The position numbers and the translations under genes are program-made. Positions 37,972 through 47,601 of a DNA stretch of 64,000 nt are shown here, one piece after another. Below the pieces are notes generated by a model that saw only the letters and a list, made by a program, of their open reading frames with translations, was not told where the DNA came from and ran no database searches. How positions within the stretch are numbered: the stretch's first letter is position 1; every line of letters starts with the position of its first letter. This DNA comes from an uncultured Flavobacteriaceae bacterium. GTDB taxonomy: Bacteria > Bacteroidota > Bacteroidia > Flavobacteriales > Flavobacteriaceae. The stretch is taken from assembly GCA_947502975.1 (NCBI GenBank), contig CANNBV010000001.1:62001-126000 (forward strand), written 5' to 3'.

Positions 37972-38198
37972 TACATTTTAGTTGTGAAATCGGTTCTGCA
38001 TTTAGTTTCTATTTATATAGACAATAGAAAAATACTAAGGTTGCACGAAACAAACATAAATTTTAATTATTTCAAATTCACACTAATAAATAATTAAAAT
38101 TCATATGAGTTCCTGAATGTATTCAAATTTTTTGAACATTTATTACTCAAAAAATTTTAAACAGATGAAAGTTACAATTTATTTAAAATCAGCTAGTT

Positions 38199-38852
38199 TT
38201 AATTTGAATTAATTACCGATCCATCGCTGCTTGTAGATACATTTACCGTTGGGCTTCCTTTATAAAATATAACCGCATCACTAGTTGCTGATCCTGATAA
38301 AGCTTCTGTACAAGTAATAGATACCGATGCATCTGAGGAGCAATTTACATTACAAGTTTTTGTTTGAAAATCAAAGCCTTGAATCTTTGCATCGCTACTT
38401 GCATCAATATCCATACTGTTTGCAGAACCGGATAACGTGATGAATGCATCACTAGATATCTTTAATCTAAAAGCATCTAAATTCTCAAAGCCTGATAAGG
38501 TTCCAAAGCTATCAGCCGAAAGTTCTAACCTGCTAATTGTTGGTATGGTTATTTCCAATCGTAATACATCCAACCTTCTAATATTTCCTGTTAGTCTTGC
38601 AGTTAGTTTCCCGTTATCAACTCTGGTAGTGACATTATCTTGAATATTATCACTAGTTGTTACTTTTACAAATTGTACTGGGCCTTGTTTGATAACAACT
38701 TCCATGTCGTGAGAAATATCAATTTCATTGAAATCTGCAAGTATACGTTCTTCTGAAACAATGTTGTTTGATGCCTTTATATCATCAATAGAACATGAGG
38801 TAATAGCAAAACTGAAAGCTATAAGAAAGCAAAATAAATACTGTGTTTTCAT
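38199..38852 (-). CDS. Head GIN domain (DUF2807) lipoprotein
   Basis: 217 residues from ATG 38852, with lipobox AFSFAITSC. The mature part is a DUF2807 beta-helix: repeating short strands (NEIDISHDMEVVIKQG, RLELSADSFGTLSGF, LKISSDAFITLSGSA, NSMDIDASSDAKIQGF). The Ser-Ser-Asp-Ala turns recur. Exported, function unknown. An upstream frame extension to 38903 runs across the 21-bp palindrome and is rejected. The 227-bp gap to the sigma gene holds nothing I recognise. Confidence 0.82.
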   Translation of the reverse strand: MKTQYLFCFLIAFSFAITSCSIDDIKASNNIVSEERILADFNEIDISHDMEVVIKQGPVQFVKVTTSDNIQDNVTTRVDNGKLTARLTGNIRRLDVLRLEITIPTISRLELSADSFGTLSGFENLDAFRLKISSDAFITLSGSANSMDIDASSDAKIQGFDFQTKTCNVNCSSDASVSITCTEALSGSATSDAVIFYKGSPTVNVSTSSDGSVINSN

Positions 38853-38882
38853 GATATTATATTTTTTGATTGAATTTTTTAG

Positions 38883-38903
38883 ATGCTGAAACAAGTTCTG
38901 CAT
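38883..38903. repeat. 21-bp palindrome, copy 2
   Basis: Arms ATGCTGAA / TTCTGCAT around ACAAG, followed by GAC; outer bases pair, one inner pair is mismatched. It lies between the GIN-domain and DUF4249 genes. Confidence 0.6.
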
Positions 38904-38919
38904 GACACTGATTTATGTA

Positions 38920-39759
38920 TCATTGAAATGTGTATGTTACTGTATCAAATTCTGAGAGCCTGAAATACCCAAAGGCATAATTTTCTGGTGAATTTAAATT
39001 GATACAATTGCCCTTTAATTTTCCAGGAACAGCGCTAAAGGGATCACCTCCACTATCATATTGTTCAATTAAAAGGCTGATGTAATTATTGTATTGTTCT
39101 GAAATGCCATAAAGGGTGAATTCTACCACATCTCCTGGATTGAATTGGTCTTCTTCATTATCTCCATCTTCTTCAAAAAAGGTGTCTAGTTCATTTCCGT
39201 TGACAAACTCATCTGGAAAATCTTCAAAAATTGGAATAATATCTCCTTGTTCAATAAACTTTATCAGATAATAATTTTCTTCATCCGCTGGGTCATCCCA
39301 AAAAATGGAAACATCTAAAATTTCATCATCAAAACCTCCTTCTAAAGATTGCTCAACACGTTTTATAGGAGACACCGATTTTAAGGTTTCGGTAGCATTA
39401 TAAACTTCATTATTATACAACACTTCCAAGACATATGTGTCATTAATTACTGGTACAAAATTGTTGATGGTATAAGTACCGTCATTCTGATCTTGAAATA
39501 CATATTCTACATTACTATTGGTATTGGTAACTGTTACGGATGCACCTGTTACTGTAGTATTCAAAGTATTCTGAAAGTAAGGCGTAGACGTACTTAACTT
39601 TATAGTTTGATTATTTCCTGTTGTGCCTTTTTGCCAATCTAAAGAAGCTTCAATAACTAACCTTGAATTAGCTTCGGGTGTGTCTACATCAATAACATCC
39701 TCACAGGAAATGAAACTGATGGCTAAAAGTGTAAAAAATGTTTTTATATAAAAGCGCAT
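38920..39759 (-). CDS. DUF4249 family lipoprotein
   Basis: 279 residues with lipobox AISFISC (Cys19) followed by EDVIDVDTPEANSRLVIEASL, the usual start of DUF4249 proteins. Ig-like beta strands follow (GTYTINNF, DTYVLEVLYNNEVYNATETL). DUF4249 proteins are encoded next to TonB receptors and probably act as surface lipoprotein partners. Here the receptor gene ends 4 bp upstream, so they are one operon. Confidence 0.87.
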   Translation of the reverse strand: MRFYIKTFFTLLAISFISCEDVIDVDTPEANSRLVIEASLDWQKGTTGNNQTIKLSTSTPYFQNTLNTTVTGASVTVTNTNSNVEYVFQDQNDGTYTINNFVPVINDTYVLEVLYNNEVYNATETLKSVSPIKRVEQSLEGGFDDEILDVSIFWDDPADEENYYLIKFIEQGDIIPIFEDFPDEFVNGNELDTFFEEDGDNEEDQFNPGDVVEFTLYGISEQYNNYISLLIEQYDSGGDPFSAVPGKLKGNCINLNSPENYAFGYFRLSEFDTVTYTFQ

Positions 39760-39763
39760 GATT

Positions 39764-42139
39764 TTAAAATTTGAAGTTATACGTGATTGATGGAATCATT
39801 CCAAAAATGGATGTTCTCAGGGCTTCGTTCACACCTGTATCTTCGTTTTGACGGAACGACACCGAAGCCGCATTTCTACGATTATAAGCATTGTAAATAC
39901 CAAAAACCCATTCACCTTGCCATTTTCTATTTAAGTTCTTTTTTGGAGTATATGTTGCGGAAAGATCTAAACGATGGTATGCTGGCAATCTACTTTCATT
40001 CCTGTCAGAAAAACTAGCAATGGATAGCCCTTCATATTCATATTGCCCGTTCGGATATGTTACTGGTCGTCCTGTTTGAAAAACTGCATTGGCACTAAAA
40101 TTCCAGCGATCATTTAATTTGTATGCCCCCGTGATAGATATATCATGGGTTCTATCATATGGTGTATTGTACCATTTACCATCATTAATACCCAAACCTC
40201 CAGCTATTCCTCCTGGAGTGCGTTGTTCAGATTTTGATAATGTATAGGCTAACCAACCTGTAAATCGTCCTTTATTTTTTCTTAATAATACTTCTAAACC
40301 ATAAGCTCTTGCTTCACCATTTAAAATTTCAGTTTCTATAGTATTAGTACCTATTAAATCAGATCCATCTACATAATCAATTCTATTATCTACTGTTTTA
40401 TAATAGGTTTCAACTTCCAGTGAATACTTGCTATCCTTAAAGTTTTTATAGTATCCTATTGCATATTGATTTGATAGTTGAGGTTTAACATATTTGCCAC
40501 TAGGTGTCCAAACATCCACAGGTGTTACTGCTGAGGTGTTAGATAATAAATGCAAATACTGCGCAGATCTGGTATAGCTTCCTTTTACTGATGACGACGC
40601 ATTTAATTGGTATGACAGCCCTAGTCTTGGCTCAAGATTATCATAGGTTGTAATGCTTTCATTCTTTTTATAAAAGGTTTCTCCTGTTTCTTCACCTTCT
40701 TCATAAATGCCTAAAGTTTCATTATAAACTACAGGCATATTATCAACATAGTTCATAATATTTTGCCCTCCAAGTCTGTTAAACCTACTATATCTTAAAC
40801 CATAGTTTAGTGTCAGGTTATCTGAAATTTGATGTTCCGCACTAACATAAATACCACTTTCTAATGCACGTTTTTGTTCAAGTTTAAGAGGGTTTACTGG
40901 AGAGCTTGGAGACGTAGGTTTTACCTCCCCAGGATTTAAATTGTAAAGAATAGTGCTTGCACCAAAATCGATTTTATATTTGTCATTTAAGTAATATCTA
41001 AAATCGTATTTCAAATTGTAGTTTACGATATCGGCTATCCAATCTAACTCTACAAAATCAAGCACAATTTGATAATCGTATTTGCTGTAGATTAAAGATA
41101 AATTTGAAAATAACTTATCGTTAAAAATATGATTCCATCTTAAGTTCCCTGAAGCGTTACCGTAATTATTTTTAATCACATTAGCGATATCAAAAACGTC
41201 TCTTCCAAAATATCCCGAGAGAAACACACGGTTGTTTTTATTGATTTCATAGTTCGTTTTTAAATTCAAATCATAGAATGAAATCTTATCATCCTTTACC
41301 TCTTCAATCTGTTTCATTATTAAGTGCGCATAAGACGAACGTCCTGCAATTAAAAAAGAGCCTTTCTCTCCAAATAGAGGTGCCTCTGCAGTTAAACGAC
41401 TTGAGATCAATCCAACGCCTCCACTTAATGCAAATTTCTTACTATTTCCATCTTTTTGATGTACATCTAAAACGGATGATACACGTCCGCCAAATTTTGC
41501 TGGAATGTCGCCTTTGTATAGTTTTACATCTTTTATAGCATCATTATTAAAGACTGAAAAGAAGCCAAAAAAATGTGATGTATTGTAAATTATGGCTTCA
41601 TCTAATAGTACTAAATTTTGATCTGCAGCACCTCCTCTTACGTTAAATCCAGGAGTACCTTCACCAGTGTTAGTAACTCCGGGGAGCATTTGGATGGATT
41701 TAATCACATCTACTTCTCCCAAAACTGCTGGTATTTGTTTAATGGTTGACGCATTTAATTTTGAAACACTCATTTGAGGTTTTTTTATACTAATACGCTC
41801 AGGTTCCTCGGCAGTAATAACAATTTCATCTAATTGCTCTGTTAATTCTGAAAGTTCTAAATTGATAATTTGATCTTGATTTAGAGTAATGTCTTTAGAC
41901 ACTTCCTCGTATCCCATATAAGATACTATCAAGGTGTAATTACCTTCTGGAGCTGTTAATGAATAAAACCCGTAAGGATTGGTAATAGTACCGTTAGTAG
42001 TGCCTTTTAAAAAAACGGTAGCTCCCAAGAGTGTTTCACCATTTTTAGCATCTTTAATTGTACCGCGAATACTAAACGTATTTTGAGCGGTTAAGGCTGT
42101 GCCTAAGAAAAGGCACAAACCTAGTAACATGATTTTCAT
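39764..42139 (-). CDS. TonB-dependent outer-membrane receptor with carboxypeptidase-regulatory domain
   Basis: 791 residues. A signal peptide ends near LTAQ (residue 19), a CarboxypepD_reg-like domain covers about 22-105 (FSIRGTIKDAKNGETLLGATVF), the plug about 120-230 (LPGVTNTGEGTPGFNVRGGAADQNLVLLD in pieces), and a 22-strand-type barrel ends with the aromatic tail MIPSITYNFKF. It imports an unknown ligand with energy from TonB. It lacks a SusD partner; the DUF4249 lipoprotein follows instead. Confidence 0.92.
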   Translation of the reverse strand: MKIMLLGLCLFLGTALTAQNTFSIRGTIKDAKNGETLLGATVFLKGTTNGTITNPYGFYSLTAPEGNYTLIVSYMGYEEVSKDITLNQDQIINLELSELTEQLDEIVITAEEPERISIKKPQMSVSKLNASTIKQIPAVLGEVDVIKSIQMLPGVTNTGEGTPGFNVRGGAADQNLVLLDEAIIYNTSHFFGFFSVFNNDAIKDVKLYKGDIPAKFGGRVSSVLDVHQKDGNSKKFALSGGVGLISSRLTAEAPLFGEKGSFLIAGRSSYAHLIMKQIEEVKDDKISFYDLNLKTNYEINKNNRVFLSGYFGRDVFDIANVIKNNYGNASGNLRWNHIFNDKLFSNLSLIYSKYDYQIVLDFVELDWIADIVNYNLKYDFRYYLNDKYKIDFGASTILYNLNPGEVKPTSPSSPVNPLKLEQKRALESGIYVSAEHQISDNLTLNYGLRYSRFNRLGGQNIMNYVDNMPVVYNETLGIYEEGEETGETFYKKNESITTYDNLEPRLGLSYQLNASSSVKGSYTRSAQYLHLLSNTSAVTPVDVWTPSGKYVKPQLSNQYAIGYYKNFKDSKYSLEVETYYKTVDNRIDYVDGSDLIGTNTIETEILNGEARAYGLEVLLRKNKGRFTGWLAYTLSKSEQRTPGGIAGGLGINDGKWYNTPYDRTHDISITGAYKLNDRWNFSANAVFQTGRPVTYPNGQYEYEGLSIASFSDRNESRLPAYHRLDLSATYTPKKNLNRKWQGEWVFGIYNAYNRRNAASVSFRQNEDTGVNEALRTSIFGMIPSITYNFKF

Positions 42140-42147
42140 TTGATCTG

Positions 42148-42226
42148 TTCGTTTTTTGATACTGAAACTCGTTCAGTATGAATTGATAATTTGATTGATA
42201 CTCTTATTGACAGATCAAAAAACGAA
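42148..42226. repeat. 13-bp inverted repeat in the TonB-receptor leader
   Basis: TTCGTTTTTTGAT (42148-42160) pairs perfectly with ATCAAAAAACGAA (42214-42226). The 21-bp palindrome copy 3 lies just inside the left arm. In the RNA of the receptor gene this would fold as a long stem just upstream of the ATG. Confidence 0.5.
42159..42179. repeat. 21-bp palindrome, copy 3
   Basis: Perfect arms ATACTGAA / TTCAGTAT with loop ACTCG, followed by GA. It lies in the untranslated leader of the TonB receptor gene. Confidence 0.65.
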
Positions 42227-42389
42227 GGGTTGCATAAACCTAAAATTATTTTGAAAATGGATGAATTATTATTTCATTCTTATTGTGAATTCCTTTACAA
42301 ATTAACGCAACCATTTAAGCCCATTTACATCTAAAACATATACTAACATTCACAATTATTAAACTTTAAAATATTTAAACACCAACGCT

Positions 42390-43850
42390 ATGAAACATCT
42401 ACACCGTACTTTTTACATTCTATTCACCCTACTAATATTTGTAGGCTGTACAGCAAATGACACCTCAAGTTTTGTTACTTCTGATAATCTTGGTTTTAAT
42501 GACCTTGATCCCATTATTCAGGAAAAGTATAAAGACCACGGAGAAAACCCGTTTATTGAAACTAGTGAAGCTCCAGTATCTACATTTTCGGTTGATGCAG
42601 ATGGTGGTTCTTATGTAAACATGAGACGCTTTCTTAATTTAGGCCAAACGCCACCAGTAGCTTCAGTAAGAATTGAAGAATATATTAACTACTTTACTTT
42701 TGATTATCCTGAACCTGAAAATGGCAATCATGTTAGTTTAAATTCTGAAGTATCTACATGTCCCTGGAATACAGAACACCATTTGATGCGCATAGGTATG
42801 AAAGGAAAGACCATTCCAGAAGCACAATTACCAAATTCAAATTATGTATTCTTAATTGATGTTTCTGGATCTATGAGTTCTCCAGATAAATTGGGGGTTC
42901 TAAAATCAGGTTTTAAAACGTTAACCGATAACTTAAAAGATGACGACAAAATCGCAATTGTAACTTACGCAGGAAGCGCAGGTGTTTTATTACCATCAAC
43001 ATCAGGAAGCAAAAAAGACAAAATAAAACAGGCTATAGATATGCTTGGAGCAGGAGGCTCAACTGCTGGAGCTGAAGGTATAATTACAGCATATAAAATT
43101 GCAGAGGAAAACTTTATTACTGATGGGAATAACAGAGTAATTTTAGGTTCTGATGGTGATTTTAATGTTGGTCCATCATCTACAGAAGAACTCGTGAAAC
43201 TCATTGAAGATAAACGAGAAACGGGAATATATCTAACCGTACTTGGTGTTGGTGGTGGAAACTTGAATGACCACGGTATGGAACAAATTGCTAACAAAGG
43301 CAACGGCAATTATGAGTATATCGACAATGCGAAACAAATTCAAAAAGTGTTTACTTATGAATTAGGAAAGCTCTACACGGTAGCAAAAGACTCTAAAATT
43401 CAAATTATCTTTAACGAAAATAAAGTGTCTTCTTACCGTTTAATTGGTTATGAAAATAGAGCTTTAAACGACGAAGATTTTGAAGATGACACCAAAGACG
43501 CTGGAGAAATTGGATCGTCTCAAACCATTACTGCATTATACGAAGTTGTTTTGAAAGATAATAGTATTGAAAACATGTTTGCCACATTTGATTTTAGATA
43601 TAAGAAACCAAACGCTAGTGAAAGCATTCCGTTAACCCACGAAATTAATGGGGCTATAGACAACACCTATTCTGAAAACATGAAGTTCGCTACAGCCGTT
43701 GCTGGTTTTGGTTTAATGATGAAAAACTCCGAATATAAAGGAGAGGTTTCAAAACAAATGGTTATTGATTTGGCAAATACTGCGACAACTTTTGACCCTC
43801 ATGGATTTAGAAAAGAATTTATTGAACTTGTTGAAGGATGGAATGAATAA
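42390..43850 (+). CDS. von Willebrand factor A domain lipoprotein (YfbK-like)
   Basis: 486 residues with lipobox TLLIFVGC (Cys20). An N-terminal domain with VSTFSVDADGGSYVNMRR precedes the vWA domain, whose MIDAS motif DVSGS is at 157-161. The C-terminal DUF3520-type part ends with ANTATTFDPHGFRKEFIELV. This layout is that of YfbK-like exported vWA proteins, function unclear. It is monocistronic, with a 250-bp divergent gap upstream and a bidirectional terminator downstream. Confidence 0.88.
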   Translation: MKHLHRTFYILFTLLIFVGCTANDTSSFVTSDNLGFNDLDPIIQEKYKDHGENPFIETSEAPVSTFSVDADGGSYVNMRRFLNLGQTPPVASVRIEEYINYFTFDYPEPENGNHVSLNSEVSTCPWNTEHHLMRIGMKGKTIPEAQLPNSNYVFLIDVSGSMSSPDKLGVLKSGFKTLTDNLKDDDKIAIVTYAGSAGVLLPSTSGSKKDKIKQAIDMLGAGGSTAGAEGIITAYKIAEENFITDGNNRVILGSDGDFNVGPSSTEELVKLIEDKRETGIYLTVLGVGGGNLNDHGMEQIANKGNGNYEYIDNAKQIQKVFTYELGKLYTVAKDSKIQIIFNENKVSSYRLIGYENRALNDEDFEDDTKDAGEIGSSQTITALYEVVLKDNSIENMFATFDFRYKKPNASESIPLTHEINGAIDNTYSENMKFATAVAGFGLMMKNSEYKGEVSKQMVIDLANTATTFDPHGFRKEFIELVEGWNE

Positions 43851-43870
43851 ACCATCTTGATTTTAATCAC

Positions 43871-43905
43871 AAAACCCTGACAAACAATTGTTTATCAGGG
43901 TTTTT
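43871..43905. terminator. Bidirectional intrinsic terminator
   Basis: Arms AAAACCCTGA / TCAGGGTTTTT around a partly paired middle (AAACAATTGTTT), between the convergent vWA and OmpH genes. Confidence 0.8.
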
Positions 43906-43923
43906 GAATTTTATTTTATATCT

Positions 43924-44454
43924 CTACTCTTTCGTATAATCAGCATTTAAAGCATCCAAAATAGTTTGCGTTAAATCGGTTTTGTCTTCACCATATATAA
44001 CAGATGAAGCCCCATCACTAGTCCCTAAGATAAAAGTATACTGGTTATTCTTTCCATAATCTTTAATAAAATCTTTGATTTTAATAATTAAAGAATCGCT
44101 TTCAGCTTGTACTTCCAATGATAACTGTTGTTGCTCAAACTGCATTTGTTGCTGTAACAACTGTTGTTTTTGTTGTAAGCCCACCATTAATTCTTCAGCT
44201 TGTTTTCTTTTGCCACGTTGTGCTAATTTTTGCGCCTCTAGTTGTTCCTTTTGTGCTTCTAATTGAAATGCTTGACTAACACTATCTGTTCTTTTCTTAA
44301 AAGCTTCTTCTTTTCCTTTATACTTAGCTTCTAAATCTTTCGCTTTTTGATAGTCTTTAACTATGATTCCATTATTTACATAACCAATCTTATTTGGTTT
44401 TTGACATGATGCTACAATCAACAATAGTGTTAGCGCATAAAATATGTTTTTCAT
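43924..44454 (-). CDS. OmpH/Skp family lipoprotein
   Basis: 176 residues with lipobox LLIVASC (Cys17). The middle (about 40-125) is a Gln- and Lys-rich coiled coil (QLEAQKLAQRGKRKQAEEL, QQKQQLLQQQMQFEQQQL), followed by a short beta end (YTFILGTSDGASSVIYG). This is the jellyfish-type fold of periplasmic Skp/OmpH chaperones, here lipid-anchored as in many Bacteroidota. It probably assists outer-membrane protein folding. Confidence 0.85.
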   Translation of the reverse strand: MKNIFYALTLLLIVASCQKPNKIGYVNNGIIVKDYQKAKDLEAKYKGKEEAFKKRTDSVSQAFQLEAQKEQLEAQKLAQRGKRKQAEELMVGLQQKQQLLQQQMQFEQQQLSLEVQAESDSLIIKIKDFIKDYGKNNQYTFILGTSDGASSVIYGEDKTDLTQTILDALNADYTKE

Positions 44455-44497
44455 CTTTTTAGTTTTTTAGTTTGCATTGATTTTTTTCAAATCCGCA

Positions 44498-44505
44498 CAA
44501 ATGTA
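44498..44505 (-). promoter_or_regulatory. Candidate -7 box of the OmpH gene
   Basis: TACATTTG on the minus strand, 43 bases upstream of the ATG. There is no TTG at standard spacing. The rest of this 248-bp gap shows nothing I recognise. Confidence 0.3.
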
Positions 44506-44702
44506 ATAAAGTATCCGAAATTGAAACCTCTAATTGGTTGGATTTTAACTTATAAGTAATAATTATTATGTTCTTGTGTTTAAATAAGAAATCTCTATCA
44601 AAACAAAGACAAAATAAAGCCGTTTAAGAGACGTTTGTAATTTGCACTGATATTTTCCTTTTGAGCAAACTAAAAACACAACAGCGTTTATAGAAATAAG
44701 AT

Positions 44703-45554
44703 TTAGCTGTTTTTAATGATGTAAATTAAAGATGAAGCTTGTTTCGACCTTAATGCTTTGATATTTGATAGTAAGCCAATCCAAAATCCTTTGATTGGAT
44801 GTATACGTCCCGTTTTATATTTTTCGGAAAGCATACTCACATAAAACGCATCAAACCACATTGGTTTCGTTTTTATAACCTTCATATGAAATTTTGAAAC
44901 TAATTTTAAAATCGAATTTTGATTAAAATGCCAAAGGTGTCTCGGTACATCATAAGCAGCCCAAAACTCTTTATAATGTTTTGCATCGTAACTTTTATAA
45001 TTTGGAACTGCAATTACTAAAGTTCCGTTGGATTTTAAAAGTTGTTTAAAAACTTGAATATGATCCTCCAAATTAGGTAAATGTTCTAATACATGCCAGA
45101 GGGTAATTACATCTAAACTATGCGGTTCAAAGTTTAATAACTCTTCAATTTTAAAGACTGTGTTTCCAACTTTTTTATTTGCAATTACTCTTGCTTGATT
45201 ATTAGGTTCTATTCCAAAAACCTTCCAGTTATTTTGTTTTATAGTTTGTAAAAAATCACCTGTACCACATCCAACATCTAAAAGGTTTTTTGTCTCGGAA
45301 CGAAAAGAATTAATCAAGATCAATTTCTTTTTAAGTGAAATACTTCTAACTAAATGATATACTTTTTCGAATAGGTTTCTTTTAGAATCAGTATGTGAAA
45401 TGTAATCTTCACTCTCGTAATATTTGGGTAATTTTTCTTTTGAAGGTTGCGGTGTGGTTTCTAAAAAACCGTATTCTGAATTTTCAACTAATTGAAATTC
45501 TTCTCCTGAAACGGAGTGATCTTTTACTTTAAGAAAAACAGATTTATTTTTCAT
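44703..45554 (-). CDS. Class I SAM-dependent methyltransferase
   Basis: 283 residues with the SAM-binding motif LLDVGCGTGDFL near 90, ITLWHVLEHLPNLEDHI near 150 and GTLVIAVPNYKSYDA near 180, typical of Methyltransf_11/UbiE-like enzymes acting on small molecules or glycans. The N-terminal part (residues 1-70) is shared with methyltransferases found near polysaccharide genes. The substrate is unknown. Followed upstream by a 21-bp palindrome and a parS-like site. Confidence 0.88.
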   Translation of the reverse strand: MKNKSVFLKVKDHSVSGEEFQLVENSEYGFLETTPQPSKEKLPKYYESEDYISHTDSKRNLFEKVYHLVRSISLKKKLILINSFRSETKNLLDVGCGTGDFLQTIKQNNWKVFGIEPNNQARVIANKKVGNTVFKIEELLNFEPHSLDVITLWHVLEHLPNLEDHIQVFKQLLKSNGTLVIAVPNYKSYDAKHYKEFWAAYDVPRHLWHFNQNSILKLVSKFHMKVIKTKPMWFDAFYVSMLSEKYKTGRIHPIKGFWIGLLSNIKALRSKQASSLIYIIKNS

Positions 45555-45563
45555 TTAAAATAG

Positions 45564-45584
45564 ATTCTGAATCAAGTTCAGAAT
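45564..45584. repeat. 21-bp palindrome, copy 4
   Basis: Perfect arms ATTCTGAA / TTCAGAAT with loop TCAAG, followed by GAC. It lies between the methyltransferase start and the parS-like site. Confidence 0.68.
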
Positions 45585-45610
45585 GACACATATTGGATTA
45601 AAAAACAAAC

Positions 45611-45626
45611 GTTCCACGTGGAACAT
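45611..45626. promoter_or_regulatory. parS-like ParB site, downstream of mnmG
   Basis: CGTTCCACGTGGAACA, 15 of 16 bases of the palindrome TGTTCCACGTGGAACA, which is close to the known ParB/Spo0J recognition sequence. It lies 29 bp after the mnmG stop. A perfect copy lies upstream of mnmG. Confidence 0.7.
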
Positions 45627-45654
45627 CTTAAAACACTAAATGTCGATTATCGAC

Positions 45655-47526
45655 TTATCTTCCCATATAAACTAATAGCACAGAAATATCATTAGGAGAA
45701 ACACCACTAATTCTTGATGCTTGTGATACGGTTGTCGGTTGAATTTTTTTCAACTTTTCGCGCGCTTCAAAACTCATGGATTTTATTTGTGAATAGTCAA
45801 AATTCTCTGGGATTTTTACATATTCTAACCTATTCAATTTATCTGCATTGTTCTTTTCCTTTGCTATGTACCCAGAATATTTTACCTGTATTTCAGTTTG
45901 TTCAATAACTTCTCTATCCAAATTATTATCTTGAATATACGCTTCAACAGATGCCACTTTTCTAACATCAGACATCTCAATATTAGGTCGAGCAAATATC
46001 TTAAACAACTTGCCTGATTGTTTAACAGGAGATGAATTTCTATCCTCTAAAATTGGATTTATCTCCTCAGGTTTTACACTTTGACTCTCAAAAAACGATA
46101 CGAATTTTTCAGCGGCATTATGTTTTTCTTCCATACGTTTTAAACGCTTTTCTGAAGCTAAACCTAAATCAAAACCTTTTGGTGTTAATCTTAAATCTGC
46201 ATTATCTTGACGCAACAATGTTCTATACTCTGCTCTAGAGGTAAACATTCTGTAAGGCTCTTCAGTCCCTTTAGTAATTAAATCATCCACCAAAACACCA
46301 ATGTAAGCTTCATCTCTTTTTAATGTAAATGCTTCTTTTTCTTGAACTTTTAAACTAGCGTTTATTCCTGCCATTAATCCCTGAGAAGCTGCTTCTTCGT
46401 ATCCAGTAGTTCCATTAATCTGTCCTGCAAAAAACAAACCATCTACAAGCTTAGTTTCCAAAGTATGCTTTAATTGTGTTGGTGGGAAATAATCGTATTC
46501 TATAGCATAACCTGGTCTAAAAAATTTCACATTTTCAAAACCTACAACTGAACGCAATGCTTTAAATTGAACGTCTTCTGGAAGCGATGTGGAAAAACCA
46601 TTCACATAAACCTCAACCGTATTCCATCCTTCTGGCTCTATAAATAATTGATGTCTGTCTTTATCAGCAAAGCGATTAATTTTATCTTCAATTGACGGAC
46701 AATACCTCGGGCCTAAACTTTTAATTCTACCATTAAACATTGGCGACCTATCAAAACCTTCACGCAATAAATCATGCACTTCAGTGCTCGTATAAGTCAT
46801 GTGACATGAGCGTTGGTTTTCTAATGATTTTGTGATGTCTAAATATGAGAATTTTTCAGGGTTTTCATCACCAGGCTGCTCCATCATTTTAGAATAATCT
46901 AAAGATCTTCCATCAACTCTTGGTGGTGTTCCTGTTTTCATTCTACCAGAATCAAAACCTAAATCTACTAATTGCTCTGTGATGCCCGTAGCAGCTTTTT
47001 CTCCAGCTCTCCCACCTCCAAAATTCTTATCCCCAATATGAATCAATCCGTTTAAAAAAGTACCATTGGTAAGCACAACAGATTTTCCTTTTATTTCAAT
47101 TCCCAAAGACGTTTTTACACCAACAACGTTCTCCCCTTCAATCAACAAACCAGAAACCATTTCCTGATAGAAATCTAAATTTGGTGTTTGTTCTAAAAGC
47201 AATCTCCAGTCTTCAGCAAAGCGCATTCTATCGCTCTGCACTCTAGGACTCCACATAGCTGGTCCTTTAGATTTATTCAACATTTTAAATTGAATCGCAG
47301 ACGTATCAGATACAATACCACTGTAACCACCAAGCGCATCAATCTCACGAACTATTTGTCCTTTGGCAATGCCACCCATAGCAGGATTACAAGACATCTG
47401 TGCAATGTTTTGCAAATTCATAGTCACCAACAAGGTTTTGCTTCCCATGTTTGCAGCAGCAGCAGCAGCTTCACTTCCAGCGTGACCTGCCCCTACAACA
47501 ATAACATCATAAATCTCATTAAACAT
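45655..47526 (-). CDS. mnmG: tRNA uridine-5-carboxymethylaminomethyl modification enzyme MnmG (GidA)
   Basis: FAD protein that, with MnmE, modifies the wobble uridine of certain tRNAs. 623 residues, standard. The FAD-binding GAGHAGSE is at 12-19, with MSCNPAMGGIAKGQIVREID near 44-63, and the C-terminal helical domain ends at VLLVYMGR. mnmG is often near the replication origin in bacteria, and here it is flanked by two parS-like palindromes. ATG start at 47526. Confidence 0.96.
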   Translation of the reverse strand: MFNEIYDVIVVGAGHAGSEAAAAAANMGSKTLLVTMNLQNIAQMSCNPAMGGIAKGQIVREIDALGGYSGIVSDTSAIQFKMLNKSKGPAMWSPRVQSDRMRFAEDWRLLLEQTPNLDFYQEMVSGLLIEGENVVGVKTSLGIEIKGKSVVLTNGTFLNGLIHIGDKNFGGGRAGEKAATGITEQLVDLGFDSGRMKTGTPPRVDGRSLDYSKMMEQPGDENPEKFSYLDITKSLENQRSCHMTYTSTEVHDLLREGFDRSPMFNGRIKSLGPRYCPSIEDKINRFADKDRHQLFIEPEGWNTVEVYVNGFSTSLPEDVQFKALRSVVGFENVKFFRPGYAIEYDYFPPTQLKHTLETKLVDGLFFAGQINGTTGYEEAASQGLMAGINASLKVQEKEAFTLKRDEAYIGVLVDDLITKGTEEPYRMFTSRAEYRTLLRQDNADLRLTPKGFDLGLASEKRLKRMEEKHNAAEKFVSFFESQSVKPEEINPILEDRNSSPVKQSGKLFKIFARPNIEMSDVRKVASVEAYIQDNNLDREVIEQTEIQVKYSGYIAKEKNNADKLNRLEYVKIPENFDYSQIKSMSFEAREKLKKIQPTTVSQASRISGVSPNDISVLLVYMGR

Positions 47527-47550
47527 AATTTAACTTCTAATTTATTAAGA

Positions 47551-47573
47551 AACGTTTCGACTGCGCTCAACGT
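47551..47573. repeat. Short palindrome related to the dispersed repeats
   Basis: AACGTTTCGACTGCGCTCAA followed by CGTGAC. AACGT-type arms around a GACTGCGC core, in the mnmG leader. Related to the other palindromes by its trailing GTGAC, but the arms differ. Confidence 0.4.
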
Positions 47574-47601
47574 GACATCAAATTCAACTTATTATAAGTA
47601 G

